NCBI GenBank assembly: GCA_021298935.1
Contig: JAJTHR010000335.1
Span: forward strand, 1-6,377
From: Parachlamydia sp.
GTDB lineage: Bacteria; Chlamydiota; Chlamydiia; Chlamydiales; Parachlamydiaceae
Length of the DNA: 6,377 nucleotides
Direction: 5' to 3'
Shown here: in pieces, positions 1 through 6,000 of the stretch
Layout of the letters: each line of letters opens with the position of its first letter
How positions within the stretch are numbered: position 1 is the stretch's first letter
Program-made: the position numbers and the translations under genes
The notes under the pieces: generated by a model
Databases searched by the model: none
Told to the model about the DNA's origin: nothing
What the model saw: only the letters and a program-made list of their open reading frames with translations

Positions 1-1820
1 TAAAAAAAGGGCATCCGGCCAGGCCGCAGCCTTTTGCGATTGATGTCCCGAAATTCCACCTTTATTTAGATCCTGAATCCATTCCCCACTCAAGGAAGAG
101 CCAAGTGGCGCAGCAGCTTCTCGCCATGCTGGATCTCACGCTACTTGAAAAAATGCACTTCGAATCCAATTTTATCAAAAAAAGCCGGAGCCGAAAACTG
201 GCTTCATGGCTAGATAAAGAGGCGCATAAAAAAGTGCTGGATTGGTGGCTTCCCTTTGCAAGGGAGCATAAAATTCCGCGCAATGCCCTTTTCTTTATCA
301 AAGATTACCAGCGCTCTTATCCTTTTGGCAAACTTCTTGGCAATGTCCTGCACACGATCAGGAATCAAAAAGATGAAATTACCCATCAGGCAAATCCTAC
401 AGGGGGGCTGGAGCTGTACTATAATTCCCTGCTGCAAGGCAGGCAGGGTAAAAGGCGCCTGATGCGCTCGCCGCGCAACTCTTTAGAGACGGGAGAGGTG
501 ATTACCGTGCCGGCCGACGGGGCTGATATCTATTTGAGCATCAATCCTTGTCTTCAAGCCATTGCAGAAGAAGAGGTAGAGAAGGGGGTCAAAAAAGCTA
601 AAGCGAAATGTGGCTGGGCGGCTATGATGGACCCCAAAACGGGCGAAATTCTGGCCATTGCGCAGTATCCTTCTTTTTATCCGCAGGACTACCAAAAGTA
701 TTTTAACGATCCGGCTTTGATCGAGCATACGAAAGTGAAAGCTGTCACGGATGCCAACGAGCCGGGCTCGGTCATGAAGCCCCTCACGGTCGCTTTAGCT
801 TTAAAAGGCAACCACGTCCTCAGCCAGAAAGGGGAACTTCCCCTTTTTCAAACAGAGGATAAGATTGGGACAAGCGATGGCCGCTTTCCCGGGAGGTCGA
901 AGCCCATCACGGATACCTCCATGCATTACTATCTCAATATGGATATGGCCATGCAAAAGTCCTCTAACATTTACATGGGACGGCTGGCCCAAAAAATAGT
1001 CGGGCGCTTAGGGAATGACTGGTACAGACGCCAGCTCCATCAGTTGTTCGGTTTAGGACAGAAAACGCATATTGAACTTCCGGCAGAAAGCATGGGTGTG
1101 CTGCCAACACCGGGCAAGCTCCATGCAAATGGCGTTCTTGAGTGGTCGGTCCCCACTCCCTTTTCTTTAGCCATGGGCTATAATATGCAAGTGACAAGCA
1201 TTCAAATCCTGCGCGCGTATGCCGTTCTGGCGAATGGGGGTTACCTGGTACAACCCACTCTTGTACGCAAAATCGTTAGAAAGAGGGAGGGAGAAGAAGA
1301 GATTTTGGTTGACAATACAAAGCCCGAACGGCTCCTCGATTTTCCTAAAGTTTTGGAGGATGAGATCGTCAAAAGGGTCGTTGAATCGATGCGTTATGTT
1401 ACAAAGCCGGGCGGTACGGCAACAAAAGCGGATGTGCCAGGCTATACGGAAGTGGGGAAAACTAGTACGACCAAGAAAATTGTCAATGGGTGTTATTCAG
1501 AAAAAAACTATGTGGCCACTTTTGCCGGTTTTACACCTGCATCCAATCCCGCTTTTATTCTTGTCGTTTCCATGGATGAGCCTGAATATGGCTATACCCA
1601 GGGGGTGGGCAAGAACCATAATGGAGGCAATTGCACGGCGCTTGTCTCTCGTGAAATCAGCAAGCGGGCGCTCGAGTATTTAGGTATTCCGCCCGATGAT
1701 CCGTTTGGCTACCCGTATGGGGATCCGCGCAGCAAACCGCAAAAATCTGCCTGGATGGAAGAAACGAGAAAGTTGCAAGAAAATTATAATAAATGGAATA
1801 AAAGTGGGGCGCCAAAATAG
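1..1820 (+). CDS. pbp3: Septal class B penicillin-binding protein (PBP3/FtsI transpeptidase), 5' end missing
   Basis: This is a D,D-transpeptidase that cross-links peptidoglycan at the division site, anchored in the inner membrane with its catalytic domain outside. The frame is open from base 3 with no upstream stop, so the gene begins left of the window; the GTG at 105 is internal, because the codons before it (52-83, reading PKFHLYLDPESIP) belong to the pedestal domain. 605 residues are visible; the membrane anchor is not. Numbering from base 3, the catalytic motif is SVMK at 256-259 (bases 768-779, in EPGSVMKP), the second box is SSN at 320-322 (960-968), and the third is KTS at 486-488 (1458-1466) where KTG is usual. 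The family and active-site boxes are clear. The assignment to chlamydial PBP3 rests on the order pbp3-murE-amiA and on remembered similarity. The stop lies 13 bases before murE, indicating co-transcription. The other chlamydial class B protein, PBP2, is the alternative, but context argues against it. Confidence 0.93.
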   Translation, partial: KKGHPARPQPFAIDVPKFHLYLDPESIPHSRKSQVAQQLLAMLDLTLLEKMHFESNFIKKSRSRKLASWLDKEAHKKVLDWWLPFAREHKIPRNALFFIKDYQRSYPFGKLLGNVLHTIRNQKDEITHQANPTGGLELYYNSLLQGRQGKRRLMRSPRNSLETGEVITVPADGADIYLSINPCLQAIAEEEVEKGVKKAKAKCGWAAMMDPKTGEILAIAQYPSFYPQDYQKYFNDPALIEHTKVKAVTDANEPGSVMKPLTVALALKGNHVLSQKGELPLFQTEDKIGTSDGRFPGRSKPITDTSMHYYLNMDMAMQKSSNIYMGRLAQKIVGRLGNDWYRRQLHQLFGLGQKTHIELPAESMGVLPTPGKLHANGVLEWSVPTPFSLAMGYNMQVTSIQILRAYAVLANGGYLVQPTLVRKIVRKREGEEEILVDNTKPERLLDFPKVLEDEIVKRVVESMRYVTKPGGTATKADVPGYTEVGKTSTTKKIVNGCYSEKNYVATFAGFTPASNPAFILVVSMDEPEYGYTQGVGKNHNGGNCTALVSREISKRALEYLGIPPDDPFGYPYGDPRSKPQKSAWMEETRKLQENYNKWNKSGAPK

Positions 1821-1833
1821 CCATGATCACAAG

Positions 1834-3297
1834 ATGAAAATAAAACGTTTATTCAAAGACATACCCGGCTGCCAAATCTTCGGCTCTAAAGAGTGTGTCA
1901 TCTCGGGCATTTCCGCTAATTCCAAAGCGGTTGCTCCCGGTGATTTGTTTATCGCCAAAGGGGGATCGACCCACCATGGGGCGCTTTTCTTCAATGAAGC
2001 TATGCAGGCAGGCGCAGCAGCAGTTTTGACGGACATGGCAGACCCATCGCTAAAGGGGGTCGTGCAAGTGGTCCACCCTACCGTTGCATCCATTGAAGCG
2101 CTTGTCGCAAGCACCTTCTACCACCACCCCTCTAAAGAGTTGCTTGTGGCAGGCATTACGGGAACTAATGGTAAAACGACCACATCCTTTATTTTGAAGC
2201 ATTTGCTGGATGCTTTGGTAGGCTCCTGCGGCCTGATCGGGACGATCGAATACATTGTAGGGAGGCAGCATTATGAAGCCTCACGCACTACGCCCGATGT
2301 GGTGACCAACCAGAAATTCCTGCGTGAAATGTGCCGTACGGGCAGCAAGGCTGCTGTGATGGAGGTCACATCGCATGCTTTAATCCAGGGCAGGGTAGAT
2401 GAGATCGATTTTGATTTAGCCGTCTATACCCATTTATCGCCTGACCACCTGGATTACCATGGAAGCATGGAGAATTACGCAGTTGCAAAACGAAAATTGT
2501 TTGAAAATTTAAAAAGGAATGCGTGGGGCATCATTAATCAAGACTGCAGTTATGGAGAGTATTTTAAACAGGGGTGTGCGGCGAATTGCCTGACCTATGC
2601 CATCGACGCTCCGGCAGACTTGAAGGCAAAAATTGTGCAGCTGAAAGAAGAGGGTTCGTTTATCTGTGTCTCTTATGAGGGAAGCACCGAGCTTATTTCC
2701 CTTCCCTTGGCTGGCCGGTTCAACGTATATAATTGCCTCGCGGCCATCGGCTGTTTGCTGACGCAAGGGTTTGCCCTTAAAGAGATTGCCCGGAGCATTG
2801 AAGAGCTTGCCCCTGTGCGCGGCAGAATGCAGCCGGTGGCGAACCCGCTTGGGCTGCAAATTTTTGTCGATTACGCCCATACGGGCGATGCGTTGGCCAA
2901 CATATTGAAAAGCCTGGCTGAATTTTGCAAAAAAAGATTGATCGTTGTTTTTGGATGTGGAGGAGACCGCGATAAAGGGAGGCGTCCAGCCATGGCTGAA
3001 GCGGCGGAAAAGGATGCCGATTTTGTCATTGTGACAACTGACAATCCGCGCAGTGAAGATCCCGTGCAGATTTGCCGGGAGATTGCCGCTGGTTTTAAAG
3101 ATGCCGGCTTATTTATTATCGAATTGGACCGCCGTCTTGCCATCCAGAAGGCCATTGAAATGGCCGAGGAGGGCGACACCATTCTGATTGCCGGACGGGG
3201 GCATGAACCTTATCAAATCCTGGCTCACCAGACAGTTGAATTTGACGATGCAGCTGTCGCTTATGAAATTTGCCAAAAAACACCCATAACTTTTTGA
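1834..3297 (+). CDS. murE: UDP-MurNAc-L-Ala-D-Glu:meso-diaminopimelate ligase MurE
   Basis: This cytoplasmic ATP-dependent ligase adds the third stem residue to UDP-MurNAc-L-Ala-D-Glu. It has 487 residues, the normal MurE length. The three Mur ligase domains are recognisable: an N-terminal UDP-substrate domain (about 1-100), a central ATPase domain with the P-loop GTNGKTT at 110-116, TTPD at 152-155, EVTSHA at 178-182 and the probably carbamylated Lys219 in YAVAK, then a C-terminal domain with DNPR at 403-406 and GRGHE at 454-458. DNPR is the signature of meso-DAP-adding enzymes, as against the Lys-adding type. The frame is open upstream to 1696, but that part overlaps pbp3. ATG 1834 gives the family N-terminus (MKIKRLFKDI) and is chosen despite lacking a clear Shine-Dalgarno site. 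A 4-codon frame, ATG at 1823, ends in TGA overlapping this ATG (ATGA), so translational re-initiation is conceivable. amiA follows after 6 bases. Confidence 0.96.
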   Translation: MKIKRLFKDIPGCQIFGSKECVISGISANSKAVAPGDLFIAKGGSTHHGALFFNEAMQAGAAAVLTDMADPSLKGVVQVVHPTVASIEALVASTFYHHPSKELLVAGITGTNGKTTTSFILKHLLDALVGSCGLIGTIEYIVGRQHYEASRTTPDVVTNQKFLREMCRTGSKAAVMEVTSHALIQGRVDEIDFDLAVYTHLSPDHLDYHGSMENYAVAKRKLFENLKRNAWGIINQDCSYGEYFKQGCAANCLTYAIDAPADLKAKIVQLKEEGSFICVSYEGSTELISLPLAGRFNVYNCLAAIGCLLTQGFALKEIARSIEELAPVRGRMQPVANPLGLQIFVDYAHTGDALANILKSLAEFCKKRLIVVFGCGGDRDKGRRPAMAEAAEKDADFVIVTTDNPRSEDPVQICREIAAGFKDAGLFIIELDRRLAIQKAIEMAEEGDTILIAGRGHEPYQILAHQTVEFDDAAVAYEICQKTPITF

Positions 3298-3303
3298 GAA
3301 GGC

Positions 3304-4023
3304 ATGTATTTAAAATTTTTAATTCTTCTTTTCTTCTCTTCCCCGCTTGCTTTAAGTGCAGATGGGATTTTTCCCCATCCAGCCCATACAAAATCCCATC
3401 CGATTAAAAAGCTGTACAAGGCAAAACAGGGAATGAGCAAAACAGCCCCTCCGTTGCTAATGCCAAAAAGCCTTATTGTGGTCGATCCGGGACATGGCGG
3501 CCAGGATACGGGAACCCAGTCGGTCTCCAAGCCCCGCTACCTAGAAAAATCATTCAATTTGGTGACAGCCCAATTTGTGGCGACTTACCTGAAGCAGCTG
3601 GGCTACCGGGTGCTAATGACGCGCGAAACCGATACTTTTATATCGCTAGAAAAAAGGGCTGAGATGGCCAATGAGCAAAAGCCGGCCTTGTTTGTGAGCA
3701 TCCATTATAATTCAGCGCCCAGCGCCGAAGCGCAAGGGATCGAGGTCTTCTATTATCATTCAAAGGAAGATAAGGTCAGGAACCAAAAATCAAAAAAGCT
3801 TGCTCAGATGGTACTTAAAAATGTCTTAGGCGAAACAAGTGCTAAATCACGGGGTGTGAAGCATGGCAATTACGCCGTCATCCGTGAAACCAACATGCCG
3901 GCGGTTCTCATAGAGGGGGGCTTTTTGACGAATGAGGCAGAACTTTTGAAATTGAAGGATCCCGGCTATTTAAAGAAAATTGCCTGGGGCATTGTGAAAG
4001 GTATTGAAGAATATATGCAATAA
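3304..4023 (+). CDS. amiA: Exported N-acetylmuramoyl-L-alanine amidase (Amidase_3), AmiA
   Basis: This zinc amidase cuts the bond between MurNAc and L-Ala of the stem peptide and probably acts outside the inner membrane during septal remodelling. The product has 239 residues. Residues 1-19 form a short signal peptide (Lys4, a hydrophobic stretch 5-17, likely cleavage after LSA at 17-19). The catalytic domain runs from about 57 to the end, with no extra cell-wall-binding domain. Zinc ligands are His64 (DPGHGG), Glu81 and His134 (SIHYN), and the catalytic Glu204 lies in VLIEGGFLTN; all are present. The signal peptide supports ATG 3304, and the frame is closed just upstream by the murE TGA in the same reading frame. 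Its purine-rich AGAAGG lies only one base before the ATG, so initiation may depend on coupling from murE. C. pneumoniae AmiA is reported to have an additional penicillin-sensitive carboxypeptidase activity; a SLEK (SxxK-type) string at 114-117 is present but coincides with a conserved stretch of ordinary amidases. Confidence 0.95.
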   Translation: MYLKFLILLFFSSPLALSADGIFPHPAHTKSHPIKKLYKAKQGMSKTAPPLLMPKSLIVVDPGHGGQDTGTQSVSKPRYLEKSFNLVTAQFVATYLKQLGYRVLMTRETDTFISLEKRAEMANEQKPALFVSIHYNSAPSAEAQGIEVFYYHSKEDKVRNQKSKKLAQMVLKNVLGETSAKSRGVKHGNYAVIRETNMPAVLIEGGFLTNEAELLKLKDPGYLKKIAWGIVKGIEEYMQ

Positions 4024-4049
4024 ATTTGAAAGTAAAACTTTCCTTGTGT

Positions 4050-4094
4050 AGAAGGATAGAAAATGACATTATTATCCTTATAGAGAAGGATAAC
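4050..4094 (+). promoter_or_regulatory. ATPase gene leader: two Shine-Dalgarno copies and competing hairpins
   Basis: The 9-mer AGAAGGATA occurs twice, at 4050-4058 and 4084-4092, the second placed as the ribosome site for ATG 4095. Between them TTATCCTT (4072-4079) is a perfect 8-base inverted repeat of AAGGATAA (4086-4093) with a 6-base loop, so the RNA could hide the functional site. The same left arm can pair over 7 bases with the first copy (AAGGATA, 4052-4058). The two foldings exclude each other. The sequence relations are exact; a regulatory function is inferred. Confidence 0.4.
4063..4083 (+). other. Possible 6-codon leader peptide (MTLLSL)
   Basis: ATG ACA TTA TTA TCC TTA TAG follows the first AGAAGGATA with a normal spacing and contains three leucine codons. 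Its codons run through the left arm of the hairpin that masks the ATPase ribosome site and stop two bases before the right arm, so translating it could open that site. Random AT-rich DNA yields such frames easily; nothing shows it is translated. Confidence 0.22.
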
Positions 4095-5348
4095 ATGTTT
4101 GAAAAAATTTTATTTACCTTGCAGGAAGAATTTAGGTCTTTATTAGAAAGAACTTCCCATAGCAATAGACGCGATTATCAATTTCCTCAGGCTAAAAATC
4201 TAGCTAAGGTGGCAGTTGGGATAAGGCGTTCGGGTAAGACATATTTCTTATTGCAAACGATGCGTGAGCTTCTTTCTCAAAATGTTTCAATTGAACATTT
4301 GCTCTATCTAAATTTCGAAGATGATCGATTATTGCCTATAGGACAGACTAAAATGGGCGAAATGATCGATGCTTTATATACGCAGCAACCAGAGCTTCAC
4401 AATCATCGCTGCTTTCTTTTTTTGGATGAAGTGCAAAACGTAGACGGTTGGCCTTTGGTAATACGCCGCTTATTGGATACAAAAAACGTTGAAATTTATA
4501 TCACAGGATCATCAGCAAAATTATTAAGCAAAGAAATCGCAACGACACTTAGAGGTCGTTCCCTATCTATTGAAATTCAACCTTACAATTTTAACGAATA
4601 CTTAGCTGCAAGAGATATTTCTTTGCCCTCAAAGCCCTTTGGAAAAAAAATGCTCGATCAATACCGTGCCCACTTGTTGGATTTCTTTCAAACTGGGGGA
4701 TTTCCGGCGGTTCAGACAATGGCTTCGCATGAAAGACTGGAAACTTTGCAAAATTATGTAGAAGTCGTGGTTTTCAGAGATATTGTAGAACGGCATAGGA
4801 TTAGTAACATCAAGCTTTTAAAATATTTTGTAAATGTACTTTTAAAAAATGTTAGCTCCCGTTTTTCAATTAATAAACTTTATAAAGATATCAGCAGCCA
4901 AGGCTACAAAGTTGCAAAAGACACTTTGTATAATTATTTGGAGCATCTGGAAGATGCTTTTTTGGTTTATTCCGTACCAATTTTCACTGAATCGTTGAGA
5001 GCCTCAGAAACAACTCCCAAAAAAATTTATGCCGTAGATAATGGTTTGATTAATGCGAATACCTTTAATCTTTCTCCCAATCTTGGAAAGCAGCTGGAAA
5101 ATCAAGTTTATTTGGATTTAAGGCGCCAAAAAAAAGAAATTTTTTATTATATTACTTCTGATGGTTATGAAATTGATTTTATTACTAAAGATCAAAATGG
5201 GAACTATGAAATGCTCCAAATTGTTTGGGACTCGAACGATACTTCTACCTTAGAGAGAGAAGAAAGGGCGCTTATCTCTGCTCAAAAAGAATTAGGATTT
5301 ATAGGACGAATGATCACTTGGGAAGATTATTTAAAGGAGCTTAAATAG
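4095..5348 (+). CDS. AAA+ ATPase of the AAA_14/DUF4143 type
   Basis: This is a predicted cytoplasmic P-loop ATPase of a widespread, mobile family whose biological role is unsettled. It has 417 residues, typical for the family. The N-terminal AAA_14 domain (about 35-170) shows Walker A GIRRSGKT at 42-49, Walker B FLFLDE at 107-112, sensor-1-like TGSS at 137-140 and LRGR at 152-155. A TGGFP motif (200-204) leads into the DUF4143 domain (about 225-390), with a helix-turn-helix-like stretch near 255-285. The C-terminus resembles a degraded PD-(D/E)xK fold: EID at 359-361 is followed by QIV at 375-377 where an ExK would be expected, so nuclease activity looks lost. ATG 4095 is chosen because AGAAGGA sits 4 bases upstream; an in-frame TTG at 4026 would add 23 residues but lacks a good site. 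The gene is markedly more A+T-rich than the cell-wall genes and lies 71 bases after amiA, suggesting acquisition. Confidence 0.9.
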   Translation: MFEKILFTLQEEFRSLLERTSHSNRRDYQFPQAKNLAKVAVGIRRSGKTYFLLQTMRELLSQNVSIEHLLYLNFEDDRLLPIGQTKMGEMIDALYTQQPELHNHRCFLFLDEVQNVDGWPLVIRRLLDTKNVEIYITGSSAKLLSKEIATTLRGRSLSIEIQPYNFNEYLAARDISLPSKPFGKKMLDQYRAHLLDFFQTGGFPAVQTMASHERLETLQNYVEVVVFRDIVERHRISNIKLLKYFVNVLLKNVSSRFSINKLYKDISSQGYKVAKDTLYNYLEHLEDAFLVYSVPIFTESLRASETTPKKIYAVDNGLINANTFNLSPNLGKQLENQVYLDLRRQKKEIFYYITSDGYEIDFITKDQNGNYEMLQIVWDSNDTSTLEREERALISAQKELGFIGRMITWEDYLKELK

Positions 5349-5355
5349 AATTTTT

Positions 5356-5466
5356 TTGAACTCCGCCACCAGCAAGCACATCATTACCACAGTCAAAAAA
5401 GAATTTAGAACCGATGAACCTATCCCAATAATGGAATCGGATGATTTGTGTGCGAATTTGTGTTAG
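5356..5466 (+). pseudogene. Short open frame, possibly a gene relic (unrecognised)
   Basis: A 36-codon frame starting at TTG 5356 and ending at TAG 5464 encodes a stretch including SKHIITTVKKEFRTDEPIP. It begins 8 bases after the ATPase stop, has no convincing ribosome site, and its last third runs into the left repeat copy. The composition of 5359-5400 is less A+T-rich than its surroundings, and the PIPIMESDD segment faintly recalls a DDE transposase core (PI..xDS), but I do not recognise it. It could be chance. Confidence 0.15.
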
Positions 5467-5491
5467 AAATGTGTAAAAAAATTTTTGCCAT
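5420..5491 (-). other. 23-codon open frame in left repeat, paralogous to the one at 5747-5818
   Basis: On the minus strand ATG 5491 to TAG 5420 encodes a 23-residue peptide (MAKIFLHI...PIPLLG). The right repeat copy has a frame of identical length in the mirrored position that starts MATNFF and ends IPLVG. A weak GAG lies 8 bases before the ATG and the palindrome is immediately upstream. The shared frame may only reflect shared ancestry of the repeats. Confidence 0.2.
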
Positions 5492-5499
5492 ATTAATCA

Positions 5500-5540
5500 C
5501 TCAAGTTACGCAGCCGCTTGATGCGGCTGCGTAACTTGAG
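5500..5540. repeat. Perfect 18-bp palindrome with 5-base loop
   Basis: CTCAAGTTACGCAGCCGC (5500-5517), loop TTGAT, then its exact reverse complement (5523-5540). The stem is G+C-rich in an A+T-rich setting. It is followed on the plus strand by AGTAAAAAAA and on the minus strand by TGATTAATAT, so it lacks the U-tract of an intrinsic terminator. A REP-like or transposon-end hairpin fits better than a terminator. Confidence 0.85.
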
Positions 5541-5573
5541 AGTAAAAAAATCTTGAAAATGACGTTTCTAAGA

Positions 5574-5607
5574 CATAAGTTTTTTTCCCTTCAGGAGAAA
5601 ACTTATG
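5574..5607 (+). promoter_or_regulatory. Hairpin masking the transposase ribosome site and start codon
   Basis: CATAAGTTTT (5574-5583) is the exact inverted repeat of AAAACTTATG (5598-5607), whose last three bases are the ATG. The stem can grow by four further pairs including two G-U pairs, and the loop region carries AGGAG (5593-5597). A weak promoter (TTGAAA 5553-5558, 17 bases, TAAGTT 5576-5581) would start RNA inside or after the left arm, so only read-through RNA would fold. IS10 and IS50 are known to block read-through transposase translation in this way; here it is inferred. Confidence 0.5.
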
Positions 5608-5736
5608 ACCCAAGATTTACTTGATATTTATAGCGATTTTTTGATTGCCCAGTCGCGATACGCAACAGGAACCAGTTTATCAAACCTTCTTGAAGGATAC
5701 ATGTTATGCAGCCGCATCAGCAGCTGCGTAACATGA
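5605..5736 (+). pseudogene. 5' fragment of an IS transposase gene
   Basis: ATG 5605 follows AGGAG with a 7-base spacer and encodes MTQDLLDIYSDFLIAQSRYA, then TGTSLSNLLEGY. This resembles the N-terminus of DDE transposases that begin with an (x)YSDYLI...TGLS.LL(D/E)G pattern, where a helix-turn-helix-like segment and then the catalytic core normally follow. After about 32 codons the frame enters the right repeat copy and ends at TGA 5734-5736, so only 43 codons remain of an expected several hundred. No other part of the gene is found in the window. The family name (IS4/IS701-like) is from memory and uncertain; that it is a truncated transposase start is more secure because the ribosome site and masking hairpin are typical. 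Confidence 0.6.
5700..5735. repeat. Imperfect 16-bp palindrome in the right repeat copy
   Basis: CATGTTATGCAGCCGC (5700-5715) pairs with GCAGCTGCGTAACATG (5720-5735) around the 4-base loop ATCA, with one T-G wobble (5707/5728) and one C-A mismatch (5713/5722). It is the counterpart, in inverse orientation, of the perfect 18-bp palindrome at 5500-5540. No U-tract follows on either strand. Confidence 0.8.
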
Positions 5737-5746
5737 GTTAATCAAT

Positions 5747-5818
5747 ATGGCTACAAATTTTTTCCGCATTTATACCAAAAATTGGCAGCAAAGCATCCAA
5801 ATTCCATTAGTGGGATAG
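5747..5818 (+). other. 23-codon open frame in right repeat, paralogous to the one at 5420-5491
   Basis: ATG 5747 to TAG 5818 encodes MATNFFRIYTKN...IPLVG. Aligned without gaps to the left-copy frame, about 52 of 72 bases agree, most codons differ by one base and both end ATT CCA TTA nTG GGA TAG. Its reading direction is outward, away from the palindrome. Translation is unproven. Confidence 0.2.
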
Positions 5819-5880
5819 GTTCATAAGCCAGATAGCGAATGAGCGTAAGCCGTCCTAATAGAATCATTTTTTAATAGCAA

Positions 5881-6000
5881 TAAACTTAATTAAATATTTA
5901 TTCTTACTTTAATGTTTTGTTGATATTGTTTTAATAATAGTTTGTTAGAATTATTAATTAAATAACAAAAAAACATTAAGTAATAAAATGAATAATCAAA
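5881..6000. other. Extremely A+T-rich block with nested repeats
   Basis: Only 15 of 120 bases are G or C. An 11-base direct repeat TTAATTAAATA occurs at 5886-5896 and 5954-5964. The segment 5897-5938 is an imperfect, gapped inverted repeat of 5950-5988 (TTTATT, ACTT, AATG, TTTTGTT and TTAATAA are shared in order). No gene is visible here; an 18-codon frame from ATG 5988 has no ribosome site. It could be an old element end, a bidirectional terminator, or relaxed noncoding DNA. Confidence 0.5.

Larger units (their letters stand above)
5414..5540 (-). repeat. Left copy of a ~127-bp inverted repeat
   Basis: Read on the opposite strand, 5698-5824 matches this stretch at about 103 of 128 aligned columns by eye, with a few one-base gaps. 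The outer 23 bases, from ATGAACCTATCCCA on, match at 22 positions, and the inner palindrome is also well kept; the middle is more diverged. The copies are therefore related but old. I assigned minus strand because the short conserved open frame in it reads leftward. Confidence 0.8.
5414..5824. mobile_element. Relict composite element: transposase 5' fragment between inverted repeats
   Basis: Two inverted copies of a ~127-bp repeat (5414-5540 and 5698-5824) enclose about 157 bases that contain the translation start of a transposase-like gene, cut off after about 32 codons. This resembles an internally deleted, no longer autonomous insertion-sequence derivative, or a site of successive insertions. 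No clear target-site duplication is seen: the flanks are GAACCG on the left and AAGCCA on the right. The repeats and the truncation are visible; how they arose is inference. Confidence 0.5.
5698..5824 (+). repeat. Right copy of the ~127-bp inverted repeat
   Basis: Inverted and roughly 80% identical by eye to 5414-5540. Its inner end carries the imperfect palindrome and its outer end the block ATTCCATTAGTGGGATAGGT followed by TCAT, which is the reverse complement of the left copy's outer block with one mismatch. It interrupts the transposase-like frame. Beyond 5824 the similarity stops. Confidence 0.8.

Noticed and set aside
105..107. GTG as the start of the PBP gene
   Set aside because: Codons before it, from base 3 on, are in frame, stop-free and encode recognisable PBP pedestal sequence, so the gene starts outside the window.
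1696..1833. Upstream extension of the murE frame giving a 533-residue protein
   Set aside because: It lies inside the pbp3 coding sequence in another frame, and the family N-terminus begins at ATG 1834, which yields the usual MurE length.
4026..4094. TTG 4026 as the start of the ATPase gene
   Set aside because: ATG 4095 has AGAAGGA at a good distance and gives a typical family N-terminus; the extra 23 residues look like translated leader.
5500..5540. Rho-independent terminator for the ATPase gene
   Set aside because: The 18-bp palindrome is not followed by a U-tract on either strand, and it is part of a repeat with a second, inverted copy.
5751..5867. 38-codon minus-strand frame (MILLGRLTLIRYLAYE...)
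   Set aside because: It has no ribosome site, crosses the repeat boundary, and resembles nothing I know.
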